Part shown: positions 1 to 11,168 of the stretch, in pieces
How the letters are laid out: each line of letters starts with the position of its first letter
Numbering within the stretch: the first letter of the stretch is position 1
From: Leucosporidium creatinivorum
Taxonomy: Eukaryota; Basidiomycota; Microbotryomycetes; Leucosporidiales; Leucosporidiaceae
NCBI GenBank assembly: GCA_001600635.1
Contig: BCKL01000006.1
Coordinates: 1,063,696-1,127,695, forward strand
Length of the DNA: 64,000 bases
Direction: 5' to 3'
The notes under the pieces: model-generated
The model's database searches: none
Told to the model about the DNA's origin: nothing
The model's input: only the letters and a program-made list of their open reading frames with translations
Made by a program: the position numbers and the translations under genes

Positions 1-111
1 CCCCAGCTCGATCACTTCTCCCGAAGCGCCGGGTCCAGCGAGCGGTGCTCTTCCTCCTTGCCCTTCGCCTTTCTCGCTCTTTCTCTGCTTCCTCGTCGAC
101 AGCGACTCATC

Positions 112-1066
112 ATGCACCTCTCTTCTGCTCTTCCTGCTCTCCTGGGTCAGCTCTTCTCAATCTGCACCCTCACGGGATCCGCTTGTTGACCCCCCTTCTT
201 TCCTCTCCAAACAGTCGCCGCTGCCGCCTCTGTACGAGCACAGACGACGGAGTATCAAGGTGACTACACCATCATTTCGGGTCAAGCTTTCCCCAACAGC
301 TGTGTTCCTACATGCCAGCCTTTCCTCGACCAGCAGAATGTGAGCTCAGCTCCCTCCTCCGTCGTCGCCGGAATCGCCGAACCGAGCTGACTCGCCGATA
401 CTCTACACAGGCCTGCTACACTGGTTCAGTGAAGAGCAAGGAGGAAGATTGTGCGTGCTCGGACTCGTTTTGGGCCAAGCTGGAACCCTGCGTCAAGTGT
501 GTCGAGCAGGATCCGGCGAAAGCGTCGACGATCCAGAGTATCAGGCGAGGTGAGCCCTCGGCTTGGGGCTAGCATGGTGTCGAGACGCTTACTGATTGCC
601 CTCCACTACCCACGCAGTCCTCTGCCCGTCCAGGTCGGCCAACGACGGCACCCCCTCGACCTCGACCTCGACCGACTACGACTACCTTGCAGGCAGCCCT
701 TCCTTCATCTCCTCTCAAATCGTAGCCGAGATGTCCAGATCAGCTGCCTCCGCCGCCTCCGAGTCTCCCACCACCACTACATCGGAGACCGTCCCCTCGA
801 CATCGACCTCGGCTGAGCCATCGCCGACCACTTCGGTTGTGGAGAGCACGTCCTCTTCGACAACCAGCACGAGCACCACATCTTTATCAACCACCACATC
901 TTCATCCTCCACCACATCTCAATCATCCTCGGCCCCTTCGGCCCCAACAGCAGCCTCGGCCTCGGTCGCCCCTTCCTCAACGCCCGCCTCGGCGGCCGCC
1001 TCGAGCTTCGGCGCTTCGGTCGGAGGGCTGCTGGGAGCGCTGTTGGCGGGTGTGCTAGCGCTGTAA
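112..1066 (+). CDS. CFEM-like secreted GPI-anchored protein
   Basis: Exons 112-145, 215-339, 411-549 and 618-1066 join to 248 aa. Splicing restores a clean signal peptide (start MHLSSALPALLVAAAASVRA) that no single reading frame contains. The mature N-terminal part has eight cysteines spaced C-x3-C-x9-C-x11-C-x-C-x10-C-x2-C-x17-C, close to the fungal CFEM pattern, including its CxC pair. The rest is a Ser/Thr-rich stalk that ends in a small-residue hydrophobic tail (GGLLGALLAGVLAL), as expected for a GPI signal. CFEM proteins sit in the wall or plasma membrane, and some bind haem. The CFEM call is from cysteine spacing only; haem binding is not shown. All three introns have GT-AG ends. Confidence 0.75.
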
Positions 1067-1483
1067 GCCGGGAATCGAAGTACAGGGCAGTATTGTATGA
1101 CTAGAACGCGGCATGAGGTGCAAGGGACATTTATAGGACACTCTCAGATTTCCGGCGCCGAAGTGAGGAGCGGCGTGAGCATCCTTGTCAGCCGGCATGC
1201 GCCCTTGGGAGATGAGTGAACAGTTACTATGTAGCTAAACAGAAGGCTCTCTCGCTGTCGAGGTCCTGCTGAGCCGTACAGCTTGGGTCTTACAGAAGCG
1301 ATGCTCGGCGCTGTGCAGCTCCCGCTTCTGTCTCCACCGGGGTCCGAGGTGCGCTGAAGGTCACGCGGGAATCAAGACGAGTCGTTAGAAGCTGTGTAGG
1401 CCTTGGCGCTCTCCCTTGATCTCTCTTTGCACGTCTCTCTCTTGTCCTCCTCAACCTGAGCGACTCCCCCTTCTCCTCCGTCA
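1067..1483. other. Intergenic region
   Basis: About 420 bases between the GPI-protein stop and the ATG of the coiled-coil gene. The last ~80 bases are C/T-rich with ctctct runs, typical of promoters and leaders in this window. I see no gene here. A long minus-strand reading frame covers it but is antisense shadow. Confidence 0.5.
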
Positions 1484-2675
1484 ATGTCAGCCCAGAGCCA
1501 TCGACCTCGACATTCGCCCAGCTCCTCCAGCAGCTCGATCTCCTCCAGCGACGCTTCGAACGCTCCACTGCTGGAACATGAGAGACTACGCGCACCCTCC
1601 CCACCCCGACCATCGTCGGCTCACAGCTCCGAAGCTTTGGACGGAATTCGCGAGCGCGTCGACGGGATCGTTGACCTAGTACAGAAGAGCCCCGTTTGAT
1701 TCGATGCACAGTGGTACGCGGAGAAGTTCGAACCAGAGCGGCGGGAACTGCAACGGCTGGATTTGGACATTGAGGCAGCCGAGCATAGGGTCGAAATGGC
1801 CATGCCGGGGGAAAAGAGGAGAAGGGAGAGCGAGGTACAAGTAGTGCGACAGACAGCAAGCACAGCGCTTCGCAGTCTAAACCACGAACTCGACATGGTG
1901 AGTAAGGCTCTTGCAAAAGTGGCTCGGCGTTCGGCGCTGATCTGGTCGCACGTTTCAGGCGCTTTTTCAGACCCGTAGGTGGTCGTCGGGACTCGGAAAG
2001 CACTTTAACAGGTCTACCACTCATCCAACTGCTCTGCAACAGGATCGCAACGCATCCACTACCTCTCCAGCCGCGCGCGCGAGCGAGTCGACGCGCTGCA
2101 AGGTCTCGAGGCTCGCAATCACGCCCAGCACAACGTCCTCGAGCATACCCTCGCAAAGACCATGGAGGTTGAGGAGAATAGAGAGTGGATCAAGGCCTCT
2201 CCAGAAGAGCTGGTGGACCTAGTCGCAGATTCGGTGCAGCTCGACAGATGGGTGGAGGCGCAGGTCGCTGATGTACGCTTAATCGCCCTGTACCGCTTAG
2301 TCGTTGTTTGAGGAGATTTCTGATCCACCTTACCACAGTTTCACAAGCTCGCTCGCCGCGGTTCCTCAGTCGCCATCACATCGACTCCCGGGTCTCGGCG
2401 CCCGTCTCGCTCGCCTTCTCACTCCGGCGCCTCCAGCTCTTCCAGGCCTGCATCCACCCCGAGTCTGCCACATGTGAGTTTTACAAGTGACGTGGCGCGA
2501 AGATCACAAGCGCTGATCCCAAGTCTCGCTGCAGCCGAATTCGCCGGCCGTGCACCATCGCCGAACCTCTCCTAGCCTCGACGAGGTTCACCGACACATG
2601 CCAAATCTCTCAAGGAGGCAGAGCAAGATTCAGGGAGTAGATTTAGGAGAGCTGCGGGCTCGCTACGGTTATTAG
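1484..2675 (+). pseudogene. KGH-family coiled-coil protein, copy A (in-frame stop)
   Basis: Exons 1484-1897, 1959-1974, 2043-2272, 2339-2473 and 2535-2675. The reading is Ser-rich at the N-terminus, then helical and charged, then basic and Ser-rich, ending HMPNLSRRQ...IQGV...LRARYGY. It is homologous to the genes at 23.0-24.2, 45.4-46.8, 47.1-48.1 and 48.5-49.7 kb. A TGA at 1697-1699 interrupts exon 1 in the shared segment 'SPV-x-F', where the relatives have K or Q. No convincing intron removes it: the only in-frame options are 33 nt or less, or use poor donors. Either the gene is inactivated, or the base is an error, or the stop is read through. Everything downstream still splices in frame, so decay is recent or absent. 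Function unknown. Confidence 0.65.
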
Positions 2676-2923
2676 GAGGCAGAACGGTCGGACGGCATTT
2701 AGCTCGGCGATGACTTGGACTCGAGAGTTGAAGTGGGAGTTTACCGGGCGTCTACTTGATTCGCACAGCTGAAAAAAGGAGAAGACCTTGCTGCTATTTG
2801 ACTTTGTACACAACGTCACAACCAAGCCTCCTGATTGGCGACCCTCATCTCTCGAGCTGGCGCCCCTGCCTCTCTCCTTGCTTCTTCTCATCTCTCTCGC
2901 TTCTTCACGCTCTTCACTTCCGA

Positions 2924-3872
2924 ATGGCCCCGCCGGTGACCAAGAAATGTGCAGTGTGCGATGTCGAAACAGCTCAGCGCTGCTCTGGCTGCAAGAAGCT
3001 GTACATCTGTAGCGCGGCACATCAAAAACTCGTCAGCACCTCTCTCTCGCTCTCTTTCACCACCGCTCACCCTCTAATAAGCAGCTGTGGCCATCGCACA
3101 AGTACATATGTAGCTCAGTATCGTACCACTCTCCACCTATCCGATTCGACGAAGCTGACTGGCGGCGAAACATCTCCATCGTGAGTGAATTCGAGGCTAA
3201 GCAACGGGCGGTGGTCGAGGCTGAACGTACCGTGTGACAGTCGATCCTATGATGAGTGGTGCACTCAAAGTAGGTCGTGACAGCGAGCCTGATATGGCTA
3301 AGCTCGTGAGATTGCCTTTCGCTGAGCACTCCGACTCGACCGCTCGCTGACCTCTCCTTATTGCTTGACTGCACTAGACCGATGCTGAGATGTTGGGCCG
3401 GTACATCGAGTTCCATCCTTTTCTCCGCCTCCTCTGCCTTCACACCAACTTCCCTCCCTACCTGTCCCACCCCATCGGCTCGCTCGTCTTCTCCCTCCGC
3501 CCCTTTGCCGACGTCGAAGTCGCCACATGCAGCCTACGCCCGAAGATGATCGACCCTCTCCCTGCTGGATGCGACCCTCTGCTTCGCCACCTTCTCAACA
3601 TGTTCACCCTTGCTCAACGCTACGCCGTCGAGCCTGCCGAGGATGCTTCGGCGAGCCACAAGATGGACTGCCAGCTCGTGAGGATGCAAGATGCTGTACC
3701 GGCGCTGCTGGATCTAGTCAAGGAGAAGCATACAACGTTGAAGAAGGCGTGCCTTGATTTGGTGGAGGAGACGATGTCGGGGTTCAAGGCGAATGGGAGG
3801 TTGAAGTTCGCGACGAGGGGCATGCCAGCGTTCGATGATGTGGGCAGACCGGGCGGCTGCGCGCCTTCGTGA
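2924..3872 (+). CDS. MYND zinc-finger protein 1
   Basis: Starts MAPPVTKKCAVCDVETAQRC. The MYND finger lies in the first ~50 residues: C-x2-C, C-x2-C, Y-I-C-S-x3-H and, across the first intron (donor about 3028), H-K-Y-I-C. MYND fingers bind zinc and usually mediate protein contacts. The remaining ~250 residues are helical and match no domain I know. The last exon (about 3382-3872) includes MLGRYIEFHPFLRLLCLHTN and ends GRPGGCAPS. One or two very small exons probably lie between 3184 and 3380; I did not fix them. It is one of five MYND genes in the window, with the finger exon and first intron position shared. No SET domain is visible, so it is not an obvious SMYD methyltransferase. Confidence 0.75.
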
Positions 3873-4080
3873 GGTCAACGCAGAATTGATACCTCGTTCA
3901 CGTGTCCCTGTAGCTGAGAGACTAGGAGAGGCGCGCAGAAGAGGAGAGCAGGCGCAGGAAGCCTCGGCGCTGGGGCGAGCCCATCCTCCGAGCAGAGCCT
4001 GAGTTCCGCTCGCATCTCGCTCACTGGCCGTCGTCAAGCGTAGTATGCTGTATTATCAACGGCCTCGACCAACTAAGGGA

Positions 4081-6291
4081 CTACGCCTCCCTCTTCTCGG
4101 TCGGCTCGGCGCCCTCCTCCTTTCTCCTCCCCTCCTCCCACCTCTTCTTATTCTCCCCTGCCTCCTCCTTCCTCTCCACCTTCTTCTCATTCTGCTCAAA
4201 GTACCACCGCCTAAACTCAGCATGCCCGGGCTTCTTCCTCCTCTCCTCGGCGGCCTCTCCCTCTCCCTCGCCCTCCACCGCCAATCTCGCCAACCTCTCC
4301 TCCAACCCCTCCATTCCCTCCCTCTCGACTCCCCGGTCCAACCCCTCGACCACCTCCTCCCACCCACTCCCCGCCGGCAGCTTCTCCATCGTAATGAGCC
4401 TCCTGGCCCATTTCCCGAAATCCTGACTCGAGTTGCTGATGAGCTTGAGGCCCGGGATCGAGGGGATGTCCACGTCGGCGTATTCGGCATTGTTGGTGGG
4501 GAGGAAGAAGACGAGTCGTCCGCCCGGTTTGAGGAGGAAGAGGGAGAAGGTGAGGAGCGAGTTGATGACCTCGCTCATTTCCCAGGGGATGGAGGGGGGG
4601 ACGTAGTCGGGAAATCTGTGGTGTGGTAGCCGGTCAGCTAGCATTCTCGGCTTCGGCCCCGTCCGTCGCCTCTCGCCTTCGCCGACGAGAGGAAAGAACT
4701 CAGCGCTCCCCGACCTCGGCGATCCCTTCAGGTCAAGCCAACTCACTGATGATGGAACCCCTCCTCCTCCCTTCCCTTAACTACCGTCGGCTCAACCGCT
4801 CTCCTTCCCTCAGCCCTTCCCAACCTCTTCGCCCCCGCCCTCACTCCATAGGGCGGATCCGTCACAATCGCATCAAACAGCTCGCCCGTGCGGAAGGGGT
4901 GTTGCATCAGGTCGAAGGAGCAGCAGTCGAGGAGGAGAGGGGTGATGTTGTATTGCGCGGCGGAGGAGGCGATGGAGGTCTTTTCTGTGGTGTGGGTGAG
5001 AGGGAGGGAAGCGAGGGTCAGCGAGCGCCGAGGAAAAGAAGGGAGGCGGTTGGTCGTACTCTTGCCCCTCATCTGTCTGCCATCGATATCACTTCCAAAG
5101 CTGTATGCACCGAATGCGGAGGCCGTGAGGAGCATCGAGCCGGTTCCAGCTGTTCAGCGTTCGGGGGCGGGAGGTCAGCTCGGCGCTCTCAACTTGTCCG
5201 ACCGAAATGCTCCGAGACGATGAAGAATCTGCCAGCTCACCGAACGGGTCATAGCACACTTTCCCTTCGCTCGCGAGCGCCTGGTTGGCCATCAGCAGCG
5301 AGACCTCGGCCTCCATCGAGGTGTTGCCGATGTAGGCGCGCTTCTTGAGGTCGAACACGTCCATCAGGTGACGGCGGGTGTCGCAGAGCTGTACAGATTT
5401 TGAATGAGGGGGGAGAGACAGGAGAAAAGGTCAGCGAGGGCACAAGAAGAGCGAGTGGGCGGGAGCGAGCGAGAGCAGCTCGGGAAGGGCAGCGTCGGAG
5501 GGTGCTAACCACGTCGGTGAAGAGGAGCGAGGACGGCGAAAAGAGTGGAGGAAACACAGAAGCGAATGAGAACTCTAAAACTCACCTTCCTGCCCATCCA
5601 AACCCCTCGGCACTCGTTCAGCTCCCTTCCCCTCTCCATCCTCGCCTCACCACTAGCATACTCCTCGAACACCCCAATGGTCACATCCGGCTTCTTCAGG
5701 TCAATGTCGCCGATGAACTCCATGTAGTCGAAGGACTCGATCACGTCGCGCTGGACAGGCGAGGGGATGGTTCGGCCGTGCGCCGAGACCTGGAATTTCC
5801 AGGAGGTGGTGCGGGAGGTGGCGAGAGGAGACTGTGTTGAAGGTAGTGAGTGATTGAGGCCGAGGCGATGGGGATGTAGTGAAGCAGATCCGAGGTCAGC
5901 GAGCTGCACTCTCAAGCTCGGCGACGAGCAGAAAGGGCTGGGAGAAGCTCCCTACTCACCCAGAGATCCTTGCAAGCGACCATCTTGGGATGCAGCTGCT
6001 CGTAGGTATCGGCGTGCGCCCAGTAGTGCCAAATGTGCTTGACGCTGATGGCCCTCGAGCCGAGCAGACGGGCCTCCTTCTCCGAGGGCAGGTCGATAAT
6101 GATGAAGGGGCGCTGGAGGAGAGCAGGATTAGCTTAGAGAGTAGCTATGGGTATAGCTGACAGCCTACAGTAGTATCTCGCGAGCCCTCGAGGTAGGTGA
6201 TGGGGAAGTTGTAGAGGGTCGCGATTGAGTCCAATTCGGGCAGGCGAAACTCGTGTAAAGGGCCGCAGGAGCAGACTAGTAAGAACTTCAT
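4081..6291 (-). CDS. TRM11: tRNA (guanine-N2)-methyltransferase catalytic subunit TRM11
   Basis: Starts at 6291 with MKFLLVCSCGPLHEFRLPEL, followed by the N-terminal THUMP-like part (GSRAISVKHIWHYWAHADTY). The SAM-methyltransferase core carries the catalytic motif TDPPYGVRAG near 4850. The C-terminal part has GGRLVFFLPTNN and ends in a Lys/Glu-rich tail. TRM11 pairs with TRM112 in the cytosol and makes m2G at position 10 of tRNAs. At least six introns of about 60-90 nt, with CGCTGAC-type branch sites, separate the exons. The length is near the family norm, with an acidic and basic C-terminal extension. The next gene, uL24m, is divergent with only 161 bases between the start codons, so the promoter is probably shared. 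Confidence 0.9.
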
Positions 6292-6452
6292 CTTGTTGCT
6301 GCTGTAGCTCGGTAGCTGGGCCGAGGTTGTAGTGAGCTCGGTTCGAACAGCGCAGGACGCAAAGGAGAGATTCCAGCTTCCGACTTCGATTTTGAAGCTT
6401 GCTTTCCGCCTCTTACCTCGAATTCGCTACAGCTTTCTGTACTCAGCACAAA

Positions 6453-7488
6453 ATGGCTCCTCGGGACCTCAGTAAATCGCTACAGCGGACTCTCACGCAC
6501 CTGCGCCCGCCGCCCGTCAAGGGGGGTAAATTCGCCATGCCCATCCCTTCTCACTTCCGCCCCGCCGCTCCTTTCGTACAAGTCAAGGACCGGATTCCTT
6601 ACTGGAACATCGCTCCTAACGACCGAGTAGTCGTCATCAAAGGCGGAGAACAGGTCAAGGGAAAGTCGGGCGTTGTCGACCGCGTCGAGCGCGAGTCGAA
6701 CCGCGTTTGGCTCAAGGAGAGCGATTTCTCGGTGAGTAGTGCTATGCTACAGCTTGGTAGGATGTCGTAGACAAGCTAACGTTTCCCTTGTGCTTCACAA
6801 CAGGTCAAGAAGCGCCAGCCGAATCAGTACCCGGGCGAATCGCTCTCCCCCTCCTACTCGGGTGGAGACGCCGCTTCGACCTTCCACACTCCCCGCGCCT
6901 TCCACGTCTCCAACCTCCGCCTCGAAGTTGAATCCGAGGGCAAGGCCTACGTCGCTACGAGGATCCGAAGGTCCGCCGTCAGCTGGGATCGCAAGCAGAG
7001 GCGATTCAGTTGGAAGCGGTGGGGACTGGTGACCGAGTTGGCGGAGGGCGAGAGTAAAGGATGGGTATCGATTCCCTGGCCGCAGGAGGAGGTGCCGACG
7101 GTGCCCAGTGCCGGTGAGTTTCGAAACCTCGGCGCTGTGCTCTTCTCGGACTTCTCACTGACTCGGCTTCTGTTTCCTACCAGGACCTCTCGACACCGAA
7201 TCCCTCGTCTCCCCTTCCACCTCCTGGGTCCCCTCCCTCTCCTCACTCTCTCTCCACGATCCCACCACTTCCACCTCCCAAACCAGCGCTCCTCCATCCG
7301 ACGTTCCCGAACTCAATATCTCCCCCATCGACCTACACGGAGGCTACCACTCGCGTGCCAAGCGGACAAAGCGCTTCAATGAGAAGAGGGAGGAGGAGCG
7401 GAGGTGGCAGAAGGGTGTGGCGAAGGAGGCGCGGGAGAGTAGGGGGAAGAGGAGGGAGCCTTTGATTGACGAGGTCGAGTTGGCGTAA
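6453..7488 (+). CDS. Mitochondrial large-subunit ribosomal protein uL24m
   Basis: Exons 6453-6731, 6804-7113 and 7194-7488. It starts MAPRDLSKSLQRTLTHLRPP. The KOW segment is plain: residues about 48-75 read NIAPNDRVVVIKGGEQVKGK followed by SGVVDRV. An RRSAVSWDRKQRRFSWKRW segment follows, then a long Ser/Thr-rich stretch and a basic C-terminus. uL24 binds 23S-type rRNA early in large-subunit assembly. The long C-terminal extension and basic N-terminus point to the mitochondrial form (yeast MRPL40 type). It is divergent from TRM11. Confidence 0.85.
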
Positions 7489-7699
7489 AGTGGTGATGGG
7501 AATGATTGATTGGTATTGGTCTGTGCTCCTTGGGGTGCGGCGGGAGACAAGGCGAGGGCTCCTGGAAGGCGAAGCGAGTGGCATCCAATCAGCGCTGAAG
7601 CAGGGCTAAAATCCGGCTGGGACTGGCCCCGCTCGCTGGGGGGACTCGACAACTTCTCCCTGCGTTTCGCATCGCGCCAGCACCAATGCCAACCCGGAC

Positions 7700-8215
7700 C
7701 TCACCTGCTCAGACGCTCGCCTCGGCGATCGCCTTTGTCAGCTGGGCCCGCTCCAGCAGCCCGTAAACATGCGGCTGACCTTCCGAGCCTCACCTATGCA
7801 GCGTCTCGTAAATACCTCTATCTCGTGAGTACTCCGGCGCCTCAGCGCTAGCACCGCTGGCACCTTCGCTCGGGTTCGGCGTTCGCTGTCCTCTGCTGTC
7901 GTCTCCTTCCTTCCTCGTCTCCTTCCTCGTCTCGCTCTTCGTTTCCTTCACTCCCCTGCAGTTGGGTTTGCGCGTGAGTCCCTCTCCACGTTAGTAGCGA
8001 GCTGATGGAGCTCGTCAGCGGCCCGCGCCCTCGACCTTTCCAGTTCGGCGTTCGGCGCTGACCTCGTTCCCTTCCTGCTCTTCCGTACTAACACAGTAAG
8101 GGTGAATTAGGGTGCTTCGTTGGTCACAACGCCTTCATCCGATGGAGCGCACTGCAGGAGATTGCCCAGTGGAAGGAGGAGGAGAACCGCTGGCAGATCT
8201 GGTCGGAGGCGCCTT
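7700..8215 (+). pseudogene. Decayed fragment of the GT2 glycosyltransferase gene
   Basis: This stretch resembles the reverse complement of about 13,450-13,990 in the intact GT2 gene. It carries the PTFRASPMQRLVNTSI-type exon sequence and two flanking introns, then reads GCFVGHNAFIRWSALQEIAQ (parent: GCFVGHNAFIRWSALQEIAQ). Similarity fades after RWQIWSEA. Intron sequence is copied too, so this is a DNA-level duplicate and not a retrocopy. One intron of the parent, between 'GCFV' and 'GHNAF', is absent here and the exons are joined exactly. It has no start and no complete domain. The remaining bases from 7489 to 8303 hold nothing else I recognise. Confidence 0.7.
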
Positions 8216-8303
8216 TGACAGGGCTCGGCACCCGCCGCGCTTTCGGAGGGAAGGCTCATCTTCAATGGTACCAGTACACTTGCCCATTGATCTCGAAGGC
8301 TAT

Positions 8304-9260
8304 TCAAGTACACTGAGAGGACAGCTGTGCCCTCGCCCACTCAAGTTCCGTCTTTGTCTGCCCCCCGAGCTCGATGAGAACGACGCTCAACATATCCTTA
8401 TTCTCCCTCGGCATGACCTTCGTTTCGACCTCCCCCAAGCGCTCATACAACTCCCTGAAACTAAGCGATGCAAGCTCCAGCAACGAGATTTGCTCCCTGA
8501 GCAGCTCGGCCTTCTCCTGCCCTCGAGCGGCTCGGCACGCCTCGAGCACCCGGCTCGCCTGAAAGAACGGCGTGACCGCGTACACCGCTCGTGCGAGGAT
8601 TTGCCAGTATTGCGGGTGGCTCGACACGCCGCTGCTTGCTCGTTGTCGCCCTCCAAGCTCGGCGGGGGCGATAGCAGCGAAGCTGGCTCGTGCAACATCG
8701 ATGCCGGTGGACGAGAGACTGTAGTACCCTTCGGCCCAGCAAGTGGCGCGTGTGGATGCTGTGATGTGTGGTCCACATCCTACGGCGACCTTGAGATTGT
8801 CCTGCAAGTGATGGGAGAGTCAGCGCCGAAGCTGGACGACTGCAAATCGAGAAACGGGACAGACGGCGCGACGGCGAGCATCCTGCTCTTCGTTTAACGA
8901 AACTGGTGGCGTGTTGCGCTTTCCATACTTTGCATCAGCTGTGAAAACGTCAGCTTTCGTCCTGGCGTTGGTTGGCGAACGGAAGACTCACTGCCGAGTT
9001 GGATCACCAATTCGAGCTCGTCGGAGGTCAAGGGAGGCGCCAGAAATTCGGTCTTGCCGCAGAGGTGCTTGTGTGTGACCCAAAGCTGTAGTTCGAGCAG
9101 CGAGTCGAGTCAGCGAGACGCAAACGAAGCGGTGCAGGCGGGTCGAGCTCACGGGCTTCTGGTGAGCCGCGCTACAGAAGAACAGCTTCTTACAGCCCGA
9201 GCAGCGTTGTTCTGTAGCCTTCCCGCACACTACACACTCCTTGTCCTTGAACGCTTCCAT
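8304..9260 (-). CDS. MYND zinc-finger protein 2
   Basis: Starts at 9260 (MEAFKDKECVVCGKATEQRC) with a complete finger: C-V-V-C, C-S-G-C, F-F-C-S-A-A-H, then H-K-H-L-C-G-K after the first intron. The large exon 8304-8807 encodes a helical region (ILARAVYAVTPFFQASRVLE and ELASLSFRELYERLG) ending SSQCT. The finger, first intron and even the 5' leader (CTCGTCTGCTCAACTCGAC) are nearly identical to the gene at 57.9 kb, so the two are recent duplicates, although the C-terminal parts differ. Function beyond zinc and protein binding is unknown. Confidence 0.75.
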
Positions 9261-9467
9261 CCCGGGTCGAGTTGAGCAGACGAGGTGAAACGTAAGAGGG
9301 CAAGGAGCGGTCGCTCCGGTTCGTCTCCCTTCTTCCTTCTCGCTCATCTCTTAGCTCAGCTCTCGATCCGACTACAGGGATGGTGACGAGGAGCTCATAG
9401 ATCTTTTCTCTTGAGCAAGACTTCCTCTTCTACCTCTCCTCACGACTGACGAGGAAACCGAGCCGTT

Positions 9468-11168
9468 TCAAAACTCCGGCTCCCCAATCCCAACTTCCCT
9501 CGTTTGATGCACATGGACCCCACTGCGCTCAGAAGTCTTCGATCCTTGACGCATATCCTTCTCCTCGTCCAAAGGCACACCCTCCGTTCCCTCCCGAGGT
9601 AATACGAAGGACGGAACGGCCTCTTCGGCGAAGGCTCGGCGAGGGTGAGGGAGGTTCCTCCAGGCTAGGATGACTTGCGCGATCATCGCGATGCATAAAG
9701 GTACAATAGCGCACCATGTCGGTCCGTAGAGTGTCGTCTCAAGCCTGGGAAGCAGGGCTTGGGGTCAGCGAGAGCCCGCCGAACGGAAGCTACGAGCGAC
9801 CTTACGTCGCCCAACCACGATAAGGAACCTCGGGGAAGATGGCAGCAGACCAGACGGAAGTTATGAGTATCCCTGTTGACCAGCTCGCCACCGCAATGGC
9901 ATCCTGTGCGAAGAGCAGAGGGGAAAGAGGTGAGCTCCAAGTTCGACCGAGCCGAGCGACGGGAAGGTGACCCACCACAAGAAAGCCTTGCTCCACCGCT
10001 CTCAGAGCTTTTGCCTTCTCTGAGTCGGTGCTCAGACGCCCGCTGCTGTGCACTTGACTACCGCTGAAGCCGACCAACTCCTCCGTGTCGCGCCGTTGGC
10101 GTCGGAGGATGAGATACAGAGCAACGGCGGAGATGTTGACGATGAGGACAGGAGCCGGTGTGACGCTGAAGACAAGTATGAGCTTCTCAAGGGTGCTGAA
10201 GTCGGAGAGATGAGGGTCAGCGAGCGACTTTGGCCATGGGCTCGGTGCTTTTTCGACTCCTTCGTCAAGTCTCGAGACCGGCTCACCCGTAGTAGAAAGG
10301 CCAATATCCAAAGTAGTCTTCTAGGAGCCTGTCAAGAGTGGCTTGGGTCGCCGCATCGACTGTACCCGCGTACTTGGCATCCTCGGCGAAGAGGAAGGCG
10401 AAGAAGGCGTCCTGCCGAGCGATGTAGCTCGCCGTGATGACGCCGTTGAAGATGATGAGAGGCTTGTACCGCAGTGTCAGCCCGGAAGGTCAAGCTGAGG
10501 AGACCACAGACTCACCAGCAGGACAGCCAGCCCCAGCCCGAGTCCGCCGAGGAACAAGAGGTTCATGAGCGCCGGCCTGACGTGGAATCGACGCTCTCCG
10601 TCCACAAGGAGGTAGGTTTGTAGGTTGGAGCAACTGTACATCCAGAACATGGCGAAGGAGGTGATCCACTGCGAAAGCGAGATCAGCTTAATGTCGAAAA
10701 TCAAGAGCGCTCGGCGATGGCGACTTACGAAGGTGCTCATGAAGGCATTATCCACCTTGGTCCCATAGGTGAAGTCTTCAGTGAACTTGTAGTTGCCTAT
10801 GAGCGTTCCGCCGAGTGTCGTTGAGACGCAGAGGGCTGCCATGCAAAGTAAGGGAAGGCGAGCGCCGACGATGTAGCTGAGCCGAGCCAAGGGTCAGTAC
10901 AGCCATGATCAGCTTCCCGAGAGGTTCCTCACCTTCCGGCATCTCTCTTAACCCGCTTGAAGAGCCACAGCTGCTCTCCCTTGCGACGGAGCGTAACGAG
11001 ATGCAGGCAGAAGAGAAGAGCGGCCAGCACTGGAATCGCCGCCGTGATTGCGCCGAGGGTGATGACCCGAGCTCTGTAGCCTGGTGTGGGCGAGAAGACC
11101 GCAATGAACCACTGCTTATAGTATTGGAAGGGGTTTGAACCCGGTGGAGGGGGAGGCAAGCTGTCCAT
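9468..11168 (-). CDS. Multi-pass integral membrane protein, fungal, unknown function
   Basis: Starts at 11168 (MDSLPPPPPGSNPFQYYKQW). About six introns split it. Seven or eight hydrophobic helices are visible in order: VITLGAITAAIPVLAALLF; ARLPLLCMAALCVSTTLGG; WITSFAMFWMYSCSNLQTYL; ALMNLLFLGGLGLGLAVLLV; an aromatic segment near 10,400; LILVFSVTPAPVLIVNISAV; AIAVASWSTGILITSVWSA; and CAIVPLCIAMIAQVILAW. The C-terminus is charged and probably cytosolic (ends GIGEPEF). The proline-rich N-terminus has no signal peptide. The shape resembles basidiomycete seven-helix proteins of unknown role; I see no receptor or transporter motif. Confidence 0.7.

Noticed and set aside
1290-2156. 288-codon minus-strand reading frame
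   Set aside because: It lies antisense to KGH copy A, has no recognisable domain, and the plus strand explains the region with phased exons and a homologous family.
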